Source of the DNA: Scleropages formosus
Lineage: Eukaryota > Chordata > Actinopteri > Osteoglossiformes > Osteoglossidae
Direction of reading: 5' to 3'
NCBI RefSeq assembly: GCF_900964775.1
Contig: NC_041806.1
Coordinates: forward strand, 12,662,610 to 12,726,609
DNA length: 64,000 bases
A program made the translations under genes and the position numbers. The notes under the pieces were generated by a model. It had not been told where the DNA came from. It did not search any database and saw nothing but the letters and a program-made list of their open reading frames with translations. Shown here piece after piece: positions 41,671 through 52,381 of the stretch. Positions within the stretch are counted from its first letter, which is position 1; every line of letters begins with the position of its first letter.

Positions 41671-43484
41671 TTAAACAGCTGTAGAGTTGCAGAAGGACTG
41701 CCCACAGCTACAGACAAGTGGGTTCCGGAACCAGCATTCCTTGCAGTAGACCAAAAAACAGAACCTACACAGTAGATGGGCAGGCCTGCTGCAGTCATTC
41801 TTCGCAGAACAGGCACCAATCATCCTTGTATGGTGATAAAATCTTTGGCACCTTTCCATCTCAATACATGCAGGAGTGTGGAGGACCTTACAAATCTGGC
41901 AGATCCACATGAGCCCAAGGGTCTTCAGCAAACAGTGGTGTAGCATGACATGTACAGAGCTGAAGTTTACTCCAAGGACTGACAATTCCAGAAGTTCATG
42001 GTGCTGCTGCAGGCAGGCTTCCACACAGAGAACATCATGAACAAGGTTGCAGGTGTGACAGAAGAAAAGAGACAGAGCTTCTTTCACTATGCAGGTGTGC
42101 CACTCAACAGGCCCTCCCCTTGCTTTTTCTTCTAGCTCCTCCTCCCCACTGGCTCTTTCCTTTGGAAGTGTTGACACCTTTCTGCCTGTCATCGTCAGCT
42201 TGGCTGTATCACTAAGGGAGGAAAGTTGGGTGGCATGCCCCTTCTCTTCACATCTTCTCAGGTTTAGACATCCACTGTTGTGATGCACATGGCACTGCTC
42301 ACACAGAAATGTGTACAGGTTGCTCCCACTGCAATTGCAGGTAAGGCACTGTTTCTGGCACACACCTTTGATATTTTTAGTGGAATAAGGAGTGGGCAAC
42401 ACCTCTGCTACACCATGCAGTGCATCAGCTGCTGTAGACTTCATTTTACCCCTCTGGTGAGTAAAGTAGGGTGCTTTCGATGATCCTGACCACCCATCCC
42501 CAGTCACCTGGTGTTGGAATGTGGAAATCGAAAGTGCTTTACTACCAAAAGCTAAACTGCTACTCCCTACAGAGAGCTCACTGCCACCACAGGAAGGGTG
42601 CAGACTCTGTCTCAGGAAGGAGGCCTGAGTCTTTGTCGCACTCCCTAATCCGCTCTCACCATTGGATGCTTCAGCAGTGTACAGGTCCAGCTCATCCTCA
42701 GCGTTCTCTCCTTGCTGTGACATCTCCATCTTGCTTTGTAGGCTCTGTTGCGCCCTCTCCAGGCTGCAACCTCTTTGCCTCTCCTGCACCAGGGCCAGCT
42801 CCAGTGTTTGTCGCCCTCCTAGCACTTTTGCCACTGAATACAGCAGGCGGCACTCACAGCGTGCAATGAAGAATAGACATGCAAAGCGGAGCAGGAACTT
42901 AGCAGGAAGGGGTGACCCCTTCAGTTCCAGCTCTTCGCACTGGCTGTGCCCTGCCACTGCCTGGTATCCAAGCAATCCAAAAAGCTCCTTGGTTTGCTGC
43001 TTGGACAACACAGGACTCACCTGGTGTGTGAACGTTCCAGAGAACATCTGGGTGAAACATACAGACAGAAAGAAAGAAATGGGGTCAACAAGTCTTTTTG
43101 TACAGTACTATACACCAATGGTAAACAAAAACTTATTTTTTTCCGGTTTTTTAGAATCACAGGGATGCACACCTTGACCACTCTGTACTCTTTCCTCCAT
43201 GGACACAGATACAGGTTGAGCGCAGCCAGTTCTAGAACTTCAAAGGTCCTTTCAACTCCTTCAAGGCTGGCACCAGGGTTCTGCAGCGACGTCTCCATGA
43301 CAGAAAGCATGTCCAAGGTCTGAGAATCCAAGGTCATGGGGCCAAGCAGTACCTGAGTGTTACCTGTTCGCAGAACAACCTCCACATGCTCACAGAGCTC
43401 CACATCTCGGCATATCAGTGCATCTTCACCCTTTTGCAAACACCGCTCCAGACTGGCATGGTACTTCTGCTCCAGACTGGCCAT
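41671..43484 (-). CDS. spata2l: SPATA2-like protein (spata2l), 2 coding exons, 562 aa
   Basis: Coding exons on the minus strand are 43484-43173 (104 codons) and 43047-41671 (458 codons plus stop). The donor is AAG|GTGTGC and the acceptor TTTCACCCAG. An acceptor just upstream (TTGTATTACAG, ending 43518) implies a separate 5' UTR exon. I chose the ATG giving 'MASLEQKYHASLERCLQKGE', which lines up with the start of the family. The PUB-type domain covers roughly residues 20-200 ('FEVLELAALNLYLCPWRKEY', 'ELFGLLGYQAV', 'RFACLFFIARCECRLLYSVA'). SPATA2 proteins use it to bridge CYLD to LUBAC. The C-terminal half is rich in paired cysteines ('CLTCNCSG', 'CEQCHVHHNSGC', 'CQICKVLHTPAC', 'CRFCFLVYCKECW'), probably zinc-binding. 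It neighbours CDK10, as SPATA2L does in mammals, which supports the name. Full SPATA2 is the alternative. Confidence 0.85.
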
Positions 43485-43529
43485 TCTAGAGGCCACCTGC
43501 TGGTTTATGGTGCTGCTGTAATACAACAC

Positions 43530-44640
43530 AATACAAATTATTCTTATTCAGGCACCTATCCTGCAAGCAAACTCAGAGTTCTTTCACAGATATTCATATG
43601 TGTACTTCAAAACTGGAACATTAACAGACTAGCCTTGTTGCTACTAGTAAAGTCAATGACAATATTGTTGTTGACGTGGCCCTTTAATCTAAGTCATTAG
43701 CGTGTCAGAAGTTAACCTTTTCTAGTTCGTTTTCCACGGGTGTGACTGCGCAGCACTGAAAGTGAAAGTGACGTGATAAACAGAACCTAACTACGGTTAG
43801 ATGCAAATACTATTTTATTTAATTTTAACAGTTTTCATCACTTTCCCATGAAGTTTAGTCACTTACAACCACCAGGGAACTGAAATACGTGAAACGGCCG
43901 GTATTCCCATGATGATGATGATGACGACAATAATAATAATAATTAATAATTGTTATTATTTATTATTATTACATTTTACAAGTCACGAAAACACAGTGAA
44001 GCCACACGAGGAGCCTAGTTAGTCGGAGAAGATAGCCCACCGTTTCATTTTCGCTCCATGGAACTTCGCTGTCGAAGCGAAGGGATTGATTGTCCTGCAG
44101 CCGCTGAATTCACCGCTTAATTCGCTCCTTTTCGCCGTAGCGAGCGAGTTCAGATTTTACCCACTCTTTTCGATATTAAAAAAAACTTATAATAACAAAA
44201 ACACAAACTTACAGCTGCTCAGCAAAACTTTCCCCACGATATTACCAAAGTCACAGTTCTGTGACGTCAACGGTAGTCAAGATGTCAAAATAAAAGTTTT
44301 GCACTGACTGAGCAGAAGTGTTGGAGAAAAGCAAAAAGCCGTAAATGTAGTGCAATTTTTTTCTGTCGTGTACATGTGCTGTTCATAAAATCATCTTTTA
44401 AAATAAACTGTACACGTTAAAATGTCTCATTAACTAATAATTAATACTATCATCAATAACAATCAGTATTTACTTTTATCAGTCGGCAGTAGTGTGTGGT
44501 GCTACTTCGTAAAGCTGTGAGTGAGTGTAGGTTCAGTATGTACGGGTGTGCTTCAGGTTCCTCATGGTCCAGACATACACTTCAGTTAAATTGGGGATGC
44601 TATTACCTACAGTGTCTGAATGGGCGAATGACTAGTTATG
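43530..44640. other. SPATA2-like upstream region and intergenic sequence
   Basis: Likely holds the non-coding first exon and promoter of the SPATA2-like gene. A CpG-containing stretch at 43980-44170 (CGGAGAAGATAG, CGCTGTCGAAGCGAAGG) is the best promoter candidate. An (ATG/ATA)n stretch lies at 43911-43970. No other gene seen. Confidence 0.4.
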
Positions 44641-45683
44641 TAATGATGCTGAGGGGGCTTGGTGTAACAATGTAAATAGTTGGTGTTACTGTCTATTACG
44701 TAGTCCTGTGTTCCTTTCTGATCGGCTGCTATCTAGTCTGCCACTGAGGACTTCTGGGGGGTTCAAAGGGGGACTCCTTAACCATTTACGGGAGGAGGGG
44801 GTTCAAAGTGACCTGGAGGAACTCTGTGCTCATAAATTTGTCTTGTACTATTTGTTGTGCCTTAGTTAATGCTGATATTGAAAGACATGTATGTGTCCAT
44901 TAAATGCAAGAACCGAGCTGGTCAAGACAGGCATATACTTGAGTGTCCAGGGTGGGTACCACAAAGCCTGGCCCGAGTCCGTTAGGATGAAGAAGAATGT
45001 CACGCAATGGGGCTGCTTAGAAGCCAAAGAGAGGTGGAAAGGCCTGTTTTGGCTGTCACCCGACAGATTTGTTGCAGGTTCTTCATCCTTGGGTAAGTAA
45101 CACAAGTCATTTAATACTTACAAGACACCCCAAACCCTGTTTTTGGTGTGTTATATGTTTTTAATTAAGTATAGGGTTTTGTATTTCTTTGAACTCACTT
45201 TATTTAATTGCACATTTTCATAATATATAGCACTTCATGGAACTTTTAAGTAGTCCTTGAAAATGGCTATCTGTATGGTGTGTTTGTATATTTTATTTGT
45301 TTTTTTTTTTAATTTGTTTCATTTTTGTGTTTGATACCACTACATAGTATCCACTGGAAGTTGCTTTGGAGAAAAGCATGTGGTAAATAAATCAATGTAA
45401 ATGTAAGAATTTTGGTTTGGTTTAGTGTAGTTTAGTTTTTATTATGTATGTGGGTGGTTTTTCATTAATTTTCTTAATTGTTCCTTTATTTGGTGTATTT
45501 GGTTAATTGTACCTCTATTTGTATTGTTTATATATTTTATCAAATGTGTAAATAGGTGGAGATGTGATGTGAAAAGGTAAACACTCAAAGAAAACAATAG
45601 GTAAGGTGTACAGCAACACCCTGGGAACAGGCCAGGAGACCACCCCTCTTGAGTGGTGGAGTTGCTGGGTAAGTTTCCTTTCC
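44640..45683 (+). mobile_element. Tx1/L1-group LINE, C-terminal end and 3' UTR
   Basis: From 44905 the frame reads 'NARTELVKTGIYLSVQGGYH' and 'GCLEAKERWKGLFWL', matching the end of the first Tx1 copy (3810-3960). The UTR then follows that copy's 3' UTR piece by piece (TAGGTAAGGTGTACAGCAAC compared with 5150 TAGGTAAGGTGTATGGTCAT). It has neither the solo LTR nor the SINEs, so it works as an empty-site control. It is cut at 45684 by the L2 copy. Confidence 0.7.
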
Positions 45684-45687
45684 GATT

Positions 45688-46548
45688 CTTAAATCCTTGC
45701 ATTGGCTCCCGGTCTCTTATAGAGTTGATTATAAAATCCTACTTTTGACCTGTAAGGTAATACATGGCATTGCTTCAGCTTACCTTTGTGAGATCATTAA
45801 TTCTTATATCCCAGGACGATATCGCCGTTCATTAGATGCAGGTTACCTTAAAGTACCTGTGATCAATAAGACCTCAGTAGGAGGTTGCGCCTTTAGTTAT
45901 AGAGCACCTAAACTGTGGAATAGTCTACCAGTTACTGTCAGAAATGCCCCATCTGTTTCCGTTTTCAAATCCCGACTTAAGACTTATATGTTCACTCAGG
46001 CATTCCACCTCCGAATGTAATTCGACCTGCCTTGGTTATTTATTTTATCACCCTTACAAAAATGCATTTTAAATTTACTTAAGTAACAAATTACTAACTC
46101 TGTTCTACCTTCTCGTTGAGCACTACCTTGTTACATAAGATCTGAGGAGGCCGGCCAGTGGTGACAGACGAATCCCATGCTGACAGAGGATGATGTCCAT
46201 CTGCCGCGACAATCGAGACGTTCCATGCCGAGCTGGGGATCCAAGATGCCATTTACCAACATTATAATTACTTGTTAAACACTGGCTTACAAATTGTTAC
46301 TTTCTAGAATGCCCAGGAGGGGTGGGCAACCACTGGCCCGTGGACCCCCAGAGGTTTTTTTCTCCCTCAGCCTTCAGTTGGGAGTTTTTGTTCCTTTCCC
46401 CGGTGGCCAGTAGGTATACTTGTAGCACTATAAGTTATTCATTGTGGTAGCTATTAGTTGACTGTCTTCTTTGTTTGTATCAATTTTTCTTGCTGTATGC
46501 CTGTGTTAAAGTGCTCTATAAAAAATAAAAATAAATAAATAAATAAAT
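45688..46548 (+). mobile_element. L2-group LINE, 3' end, near-identical to part of 59991-60850
   Basis: '[20 protein letters not shown]', '[20 protein letters not shown]' and '[19 protein letters not shown]' form an open C-terminal frame ending at 46020. The 3' UTR has the GGACCCCCAGAGGTTTTTTT and GCTGTATGCCTGTGTTAAAG words and ends AAATAAATAAATAAATG. It is the same sequence as the L2 at 59991-60850 in reverse orientation, with few differences. Confidence 0.88.
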
Positions 46549-46661
46549 GTTGGGTGTACACAACACCACACTCGAGTGATAAGTGAGACACCTTTCAGAG
46601 GACATTCCAGACATTTACCACCAAGGGATCTAGAGAATGTGAGGAAACATCTCAATGATGT
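46549..46661 (+). mobile_element. Ty3/gypsy pol fragment attached to the L2 tail
   Basis: TTGGGTGTACACAACACCAC through GATCTAGAGAATGTGAGG matches the reverse complement of 59880-59990, the start of the gypsy RT region. It is a fossil piece of about 110 bases between two L2 tails. Confidence 0.8.
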
Positions 46662-46772
46662 TTGTATCAATGCTGTATGCCTGTGTTAAAACGCTCTGTG
46701 TCACTACGTGAGAAGAGCGCTCTATAAAAAAATAATAATAATAATAATAATAATTATAATAATAATAAATAA
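46662..46772 (+). mobile_element. L2-group LINE 3' tail and (AAT)n
   Basis: TTTGTATCAATGCTGTATGC, then GTGTTAAAACGCTCTGTGTC and GAGAAGAGCGCTCTATAAAA is a second L2 tail, ending in (AAT)n. Confidence 0.75.
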
Positions 46773-46883
46773 TATTTATTGTTTTAGCCTTGGACTATGT
46801 TTTTTTTTTAGTGTTTGAAGATTCTGTAGTATACAATACTTAGGCAGGAGACTATGAGATTACTTATGAAAATAAAAATCATA

Positions 46884-47312
46884 AGGTACAGCTGGTAGTT
46901 AAGTCGTTAGAGCTGCAATCTTTGGACCCAGAGCTAACAGCTTTGAATACCATCTCCAGCTGTAGTACCCTTGAGTAAGGTACTTACCATTGATTATTTG
47001 ATCTAGCTGTATAAATGGGGGTGCGGTGGCGCAGTGGGTTGGACCAGGTCCTGTTCTCTGGCAGGTCTGGGGTTCAAATCCTGCTTGGGGTGCCCTGCGA
47101 CGGACTGGCATCCTGTCCTGGGTGTGTCCCCTCCCCCTCCAGCTCTACACCCTGAACTGTCAGGTCAGGTTAGGTTCCAGTTCTCTACAACCCTCTATGG
47201 GACAAGCGGTTCAGAAAGTGTGTGTGTGTGTGTGCATGTATGTATATAAATGGGTAGGTAGCTTAATGCTGTAAGTCACTTTGGAGAAAAGTGTCAGCTA
47301 AATAAAAAAAAT
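46884..47312 (+). mobile_element. Second-family SINE, split by a TG-tailed SINE
   Basis: GGTACAGCTGGTAGTTAAGTCG (head) and AGTACCCTTGAGTAAGG are followed, beyond the inserted SINE, by GTAAGTCACTTTGGAGAAAAG then TCAGCTAAATAAA. Confidence 0.7.
47020..47244 (+). mobile_element. tRNA-derived (TG)n-tailed SINE nested in another SINE
   Basis: Target-site duplication TATAAATGGG at 47010-47019 and 47245-47254. The head reads GGTTGGACCAGGTCC, an intermediate between types A and B. A GTCAGGTCAGGTTAGG stutter is present in the body. Confidence 0.92.
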
Positions 47313-47762
47313 GCTTAGAAATAAAAGTAGAATTGAGAGCTGAGATATTTATTAATTATTATCTTGGTCACTTGCCTTCTAAACTACAGAGTGTGATGGT
47401 CAGCAGTTGCGGTACATACATACTGTCTGGAAGTTAACTTTATTTCATTTGTTGAATTATCTACTGCTGTATACTAAAGAGGCTGGACCCAGAGTACTGT
47501 TATGACAACTGTTTACCTGTTATGTTAGCTTGGATGAGTGAGTACTAATTTTGTGAACGTATTTGCCATTTACTGTAATCGTGTTCAATCTAACTTTTAA
47601 ATACAGTACTGTGAATATTTTCCAAATTTTATAGTAAAGCTGGAGAATATATAACCTATAAATCAATATAATCTAAAAGTTATACATTCAAAAATGATAA
47701 GTAATGTTGTAATAATAAAACTAAGGAGATTAATGTATTTTAATTGTTCTGTATTTTATTAG

Positions 47763-47964
47763 GAGGGGGGTGCAGTGGTGCAGTGGGTTGGACCGGGTCC
47801 TGCTCTCCAGTGGGTCTGGGGTTTGAATCCTGCTTGGGGTGCCTTGTGATGGCCTGGCGTCCCATCCCCCTCCAGTCTTGCACCGTGTTGCTGGGTTAGG
47901 CTCTGGTTCCCCGCGACCCTGTATGGGACAAGCGGTTCAGAAATGTGTGTGTGTGTGTGTATTT
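47763..47964 (+). mobile_element. tRNA-derived (TG)n-tailed SINE
   Basis: The head reads GGTTGGACCGGGTCC and the 3' end CAAGCGGTTCAGAAATGTG, with a 10-15 base deletion in the middle. The flanks show TTTTATTAG and GTATTTAATTAG, not a clean duplication. Confidence 0.9.
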
Positions 47965-48051
47965 AATTAGTTTAATTATATCTCATATATTATTTGATTA
48001 GTCTGACTCATAGTGTATATTACATTACATTTGAAAATCTAAATGTTCTGC

Positions 48052-48557
48052 CAGGGGCGATTCCAAGATTTTTTTAAATGAGTTGGCCCGGGGTGGCGGG
48101 AGGGGGGGGGTCTACCTAAGTTACGTTACCTATGTTAACTATCTAGCTACGTAATATTATAATAGGACTCTTGGGAGCTTTAGAATCCGAAGGTCGTTCT
48201 TATGGTAATCGAGGCTTCAGTCCCCCGACAAACTACATCACTCACTACTGCTGCTGTTATCTGAAGTTCACCTATGCATATTATTGCAGCAGAGAACGAC
48301 AACACCCCAGTCCACATATTTCAAAATGTATACTTGAGCGCGTTCATACTGTTGACACGCGGTCTATCGAGTCTTGTGTCTACTTCTGGTACTCTGATTC
48401 CGCATTGCGAATCAGGCAGCGATTGACAGCGCGCTAATCCAATGGTATTGAGCATTGCCAGATTGACAGTAGTCTAACCCAATGGCGTTGGTGGGGACAC
48501 TGGCGAGGCCAATCATATTTCAGAGAGGCCGGTGCCACTCCTTTAGACACGCCACTG
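48052..48557. mobile_element. Possible nonautonomous hAT element upstream of CDK10
   Basis: The left end CAGGGGCGATTCCAAGATTT and the right end read inwards CAGTGGCGTGTCTAAAGGAG are similar, and both resemble hAT termini. The left end also resembles the end of the hAT element at 52382. The expected 8-bp target-site duplication is not evident (TGTTCTGC and TCTTGGGT), so this is tentative. Confidence 0.45.
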
Positions 48558-48948
48558 TCTTGGGTGCTCTACCCGTCTTTCGGGGTGACACTGTTGTGTT
48601 TCAAGGGAAAAGTCCCGTCTGCTTTGTTAGAGACTGTCAGGTTGTAGTGCTTCTCATACTTAAGCTTTTCACTTATAGCTTTTTAATAATAATTTGTCAC
48701 TGAAAAATGTTTTAACAAATATATGATGACGTATTAACATTTAATTAATATTATTAAAACATAACGTAAAGTAAGCGCCGGGGAAAGTGTGTCTAGTCGT
48801 CCGCGAGCAGGCCGGAAGCGGAAATCCTTTATGTTAATCATGTTTTAGATTGTCAGTCTGAGCACAAGCCAGTAAATGTTAAGTTTGTGCTGCATCTTGT
48901 TCGTTCTGGATCAGAACGCTGTAGCCAATATTGCGGCGTTAAAGAGGG

Positions 48949-50072
48949 ATGGAGGCGACGGTGGACGTGGTTCCAGGTCCGATAAAGCTGAGATCCCTTC
49001 GACACAATGGTAGTTTCACGGTACCGCAGCAGGACCGGGTGAGAGATTCGAGTGTCTTAACGCGTGAACATGATGATTCATGCACAGTACACACAGGAGA
49101 TGTGCAGTAAATACAGTATTAATCTTAAGATACCTACAATTATTTACCCATTTGTATAGCTGGCAAATTTTTTACTGGAGCAATTTGAATTTAGGATAAG
49201 TAACTTGCTGAAGGTACTACAGCCGGAGGTGAGATTTGAGCATGTGACCTTTGGATTCAAAGCCAGCAGCCGCTCTAACCACTACACTACAAGCTGTCCC
49301 CTTTATGGAGGAATTTCTTTAAAAAAAAAAAAAAACGTAAAATCCCAAAGTAACGTGAGTATTTCTACACACACTCCTTTAAGCCTTAGCCTTCTCACTC
49401 TGATTTTGGAATGGCCATGTGAGCACAGTATATTACTTAATGTCACTGTTACCATGTGCTGGAGGGAATGGGATTTGTGTTTGGTGGGACACAGTTGTGA
49501 TGACTGTCATTCTCTCAGCTGGGGAACTGCAGAAGTGTGAAGGACTTTGAGAAACTCAATCGCATTGGAGAGGGAACTTATGGCATTGTGTGTAAGTACA
49601 ACCCCTCCTTCTTTGCTGTCTTTAAAAACCCTGAATCTTACTTGTTCATGTCTCTTTGTTTTACCACATTCTTTCACTCTTGTGGCAACAAACCTCCTGC
49701 CAAATGTGTTTTATGTGCAGACAGAGCTAGAGACATGAGGAGTGATGAGATTGTGGCTTTGAAGAAGGTGCGCATGGATAAGGAGAAGGATGGTGAGCAG
49801 ATGTACCTGTCAGATTGATCTGGGGATATGCAGGAGCACTTTGGCACAGCACAATTTGTTGGCATTATTTCACCATTTGTTGAAGCTGGACTCGAATCCC
49901 AGACCCACAGGAGAGCAGGACCGCGGCCCAACCCACTGCGCCACTGCACCCCCCTATAAAATTATAAATTAAGGTTTCCTGGGTGTGTCCCCTCCCCCTC
50001 CGGCCTTACGCCCTGTGTTACCGGGTAGGCTCCGGTTTCCCGCGACCCCGTATGGGACAAGCGGTTCTGAAA

Positions 50073-50111
<39 letters not shown>

Positions 50112-51832
50112 GAAGCTGGTTAAAAGGGTTTCTGATATTGTCAGGGATCCCCATTAGCAGTCTGCGGGAGATTACCCTACTATTGCGGCTGAGACATCCC
50201 AACATCGTTGAGCTGAAGGAGGTGGTGGTGGGCAATCACTTGGAAAGGTGTGTATTCCACTTTCCTGGTATGTTACACTCACAGGGTTACCCATACCTGG
50301 AGTGGTTCACACTGGCATGCTTATGCGAAGCAAGAGATATTTGATTTACGTCCATTTTCAGTCTCTTCCTGGTGATGAGTTATTGTGAACAGGACCTGGC
50401 AAGCCTTCTGGAGAACATGCAGGCACCGTTCTCTGAGGCACAGGTGTGTTTGTGTGCTGCTGTTAGATGGCAAGTCTCTCAGTGAAGTGTATGGGTGTGT
50501 TTGTCGGTCCATACTGACTTTTCTCTGTCCTTCAGGTGAAGTGTATTGTCCTGCAGCTGCTGAGGGGCCTTGCATATCTGCATCATAATTTCATTCTGCA
50601 CAGGTGAGGCCTGTTTTCCCCCTCCCTCTGGTTCTTACCCTGCATTACCCCAGCCGGTGTGTTTTCTCTCATTGGTTCTGAAGTGCAGATTTTAATCTCT
50701 GTGTGGTCTATTGTAGGGACTTGAAGGTGTCCAATCTGTTGATGACAGATAAAGGTTGTGTAAAGATTGGTGAGTTGGCATTGTTTGCTTCTCTGTAGTC
50801 CAGCCAGATGGTAATGCATTGTAGGCAATAGAGTTTGGAATGTAATTAGCATGTCTCCTGTCATCACAGCGGACTTTGGCCTGGCACGGGTCTATGGCAT
50901 CCCATTGAAGCCCATGACTCCTAGAGTGGTGACACTGTGGTGAGCCTTCAGCCACTACCCTCCATCTTCTCCTGGTCCTCTTGTATCTTGCTGATGAGTA
51001 TTCTTTCCACAGGTACAGAGCACCAGAGCTATTGTTAGGCTCTAAGACACAGACGACAGCCGTGGACATGTGGTGAGTGTCTCCCGTCTACATTTGTCAC
51101 ATGACACCATTGTTAGTCAGATTTCCCCTAGCCGACAGTGAGTCAAGTCACTTTCTATGTAGGGTCATTAATGCAGTTGCTTTGAGCTCTTGTTTTGCAC
51201 AGTAGCAGTCTGGAGGTGACACTTTCTTGTGTGTTGGTGTTCATACTGGTCTTAGGGCAGTAGGCTGCATCTTGGCAGAGCTGTTGGCTCATAAACCTCT
51301 GCTACCTGGAAGCTCTGAGATCCAGCAGGTTGATCTGATTGTGCAGCTCTTAGGGACACCAAACGAGAACATCTGGCCGGTGAGGAGTGTGTAAATGGGA
51401 AAACTCCGTGCTCAAGATCAGAAACAAACCCGCATGATAAAGTTAATAGTACAGCACTTGCTGTGGTCAGAAAGTAACTGCACCATGCTTCTTTTGTTGT
51501 ATGCATGTGGATTTTTCTGTGCATGTGCATGGCCTGCAGGGCTTTTCTCGTCTGCCACTGGTTGGACAGTACAGTTTGAGGAAACAACCATATAACAACC
51601 TGAAGAACAAATTCACTTGGCTGTCCGAGGCAGGACTGCGACTCCTGAACCTGCTGTTTATGTTCAACCCCCAGCGCAGGTATCCCGTACTGCACTAGTT
51701 AATGTTTGCTTAGCATTTTACGGTTTTATTTACTCTTATGTAAATACTTTAACCCACCATAGTTTGTGCTTCCTTTCAGGGCCACGGCAAAGGACTCCCT
51801 GGAGAGCTCCTACTTCAAGGAGAAACCATTGC

Positions 51833-51878
<46 letters not shown>

Positions 51879-52018
51879 GTTACCCATCCACTGAACTTTG
51901 ACCTCCCTCTCATCTCTTAACAGCCTGTGAGCCAGAGCTCATGCCCACATTTCCCCATCATCGTAATAAGAGAGCTGCTCCAGCTGCAGAAAATCAGCTG
52001 AAACGTTCTAAGGTGTGA
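48949..52018 (+). CDS. cdk10: CDK10, cyclin-dependent kinase 10 (13 exons, 360 aa)
   Basis: Exons: 48949-49038, 49519-49591, 49721-49792, 50145-50247, 50362-50443, 50536-50603, 50717-50769, 50870-50939, 51013-51072, 51256-51379, 51540-51679, 51780-51832 and 51924-52018. All introns are GT-AG and the phases join to 1083 nt, 360 aa, the same length as human CDK10. Kinase landmarks in order are '[15 protein letters not shown]' (glycine loop), 'VALKK' (ATP lysine), 'PISSLRE' (cyclin-binding helix), 'RDLKVSNLL' (catalytic loop), '[10 protein letters not shown]' (DFG) and '[14 protein letters not shown]' (APE). The C-terminus is '[15 protein letters not shown]'. CDK10 pairs with cyclin M (CCNQ) and phosphorylates ETS2. 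Intron 3 holds a rearranged SINE and intron 12 a (GT)n tract. No defect is seen in the frame. Confidence 0.97.
49140..49302 (-). mobile_element. Second-family SINE in CDK10 intron 1
   Basis: TTACCCATTTGTATAGCTGG, then CTGAAGGTACTACAGCCGG and CTCTAACCACTACACTAC is the minus-strand form of the element at 14322 and 46884. Confidence 0.7.
49890..50107 (+). mobile_element. TG-tailed SINE with internal inversion, in CDK10 intron 3
   Basis: The head (first ~64 bases of the SINE) lies in reverse at 49890-49953. After 24 unrelated bases (49954-49977) the body and TG tail follow in forward orientation (49978-50107). The target-site duplication TGTTGAAGCTGG (49878-49889 and 50108-50119) encloses the whole, so it is one insertion event. 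About 45 bases between head and body are missing. Confidence 0.93.
51837..51876 (+). repeat. (GT)n microsatellite at a CDK10 splice donor
   Basis: About 40 bases of GT begin four bases after the exon 12 donor (GTGAGTGTGTG...), in an intron of only 91 bases (51833-51923). Confidence 0.9.
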
Positions 52019-52149
52019 CCCACACATCAAGCTCACCTATTCACACTCACCTGTCTCTGTGGATCCAAAAAGCAGCATGTTCCTTATGCACCACATGGTG
52101 ACTGCAGCAAGTGCATTTTCATTGTCCTGTTTATGGATGGAAGACTCCG

Positions 52150-52312
52150 ATACACACATTGGCTGAAGCTGCTTGTCCTGAGTGGGATCGCAGCAAGCCG
52201 GCAAGGCTGGCGGGGGGGGGCACCCAGGACAGGACAGGACGCCAGTGGGATTCAAACCCCGGACCCACCAGAGAGCAGGACCTGGTCAAAGGTGCTGCGC
52301 CACCCTGTCTGG
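52150..52312 (-). mobile_element. tRNA-derived SINE, type B, deleted, downstream of CDK10
   Basis: Minus-strand copy missing about 50 bases of body. The flanks GGATGGAAGACTCCGATA (52134-52151) and GGATGGATGACTTGATAT (52312-52329) look like a diverged target-site duplication. It lies 130 bases past the CDK10 stop, so it is probably in the 3' UTR. Confidence 0.85.
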
Positions 52313-52381
52313 ATGGATGACTTGATATTCTAAATGAAGTATTACATGAAGGTCTGTCACCATTAGTGGTGTGAGGGGAGC

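Noticed and set aside
49537-49818. A 93-residue frame starting at the CDK10 glycine loop.
   Set aside because: It reads through intron 2. The splice sites at 49591/49721 give the correct kinase sequence.
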